Assembly: GCA_016840645.1 (NCBI GenBank)
Contig: JAEORY010000049.1
Location: forward strand, 1 to 14,237
Length of the DNA: 14,237 nucleotides
Direction of reading: 5' to 3'
DNA from: Candidatus Borrarchaeota archaeon
GTDB taxonomy: Archaea; Asgardarchaeota; Sifarchaeia; Borrarchaeales; Borrarchaeaceae
The notes under the pieces are model-generated. The model was given only the letters and a program-made list of their open reading frames with translations. It was not told where the DNA came from and did no database searches. This document shows, one piece after another, positions 14,237 to 14,237 of this stretch. Positions within the stretch are counted from its first letter, which is position 1, and every line of letters starts with the position of its first letter. Position numbers and translations under genes: made by a program.

Positions 14237-14237
14237 T

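Noticed and set aside
1..14237. CRISPR arrays, insertion sequences, integrase or toxin-antitoxin genes
   Set aside because: No regularly spaced repeats, transposase motifs, terminal repeats or target duplications were seen. The gene content is housekeeping.

Overview
This is an AT-rich chromosomal stretch of an archaeon. The evidence is an Lsm/Sm-like RNA-binding protein, an archaeal-type topoisomerase IA with a zinc-ribbon tail, SRP54, the archaeal/eukaryotic pseudouridine synthase Pus10, a ZNRD2/SSSCA1-type zinc protein, UPF0147, a PRC-barrel protein, and archaeal uS19, uL6 and uS8. Start regions carry TATA-like boxes with GGTGA/GAGG-type Shine-Dalgarno motifs, and several genes start with TTG. 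The gene set suits the TACK branch (Bathyarchaeia-like lineages are my best guess), but that placement is inference. No mobile element, CRISPR array, tRNA or rRNA was seen.

Layout. Positions 1-193: the end of an unidentified charged protein on +. Positions 198-766: a methyltransferase on -, split by a frameshift at a run of ten A. Positions 934-1182: lsm on -. Positions 1479-4211: topA on +, followed by a small membrane protein at 4287-4784. Positions 4875-6125: a GT4 glycosyltransferase on -. Positions 6435-6779: a PRC-barrel protein on +. Positions 6874-7272: a ZNRD2-like zinc protein on -, divergent from UPF0147 at 7374-7640 on +. Positions 7761-12710: a minus-strand series read as glmM, srp54, pus10 and a class II aldolase. 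Positions 12946-13353: a lone uS19 on +. Positions 13487-14236: uL6 and the C-terminal end of uS8 on -, entering from beyond the right edge.

Most genes serve information processing: RNA binding (Lsm), DNA topology (TopA), tRNA modification (Pus10), protein targeting (SRP54) and the small and large ribosomal subunits. GlmM and the glycosyltransferase point to amino-sugar and surface-glycan synthesis, but they are not adjacent. The ribosomal part is rearranged: uS19 stands alone rather than inside an S10-type cluster, and the S8-L6 run stops after L6, where L32e, L19e and L18 usually follow in archaea.

The window is largely housekeeping. The points most worth checking are the homopolymer-split methyltransferase, the recent internal duplication in the topoisomerase tail, the broken ribosomal gene order, and an inverted repeat beside the lsm promoter. 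I did not find a convincing new multi-gene system.
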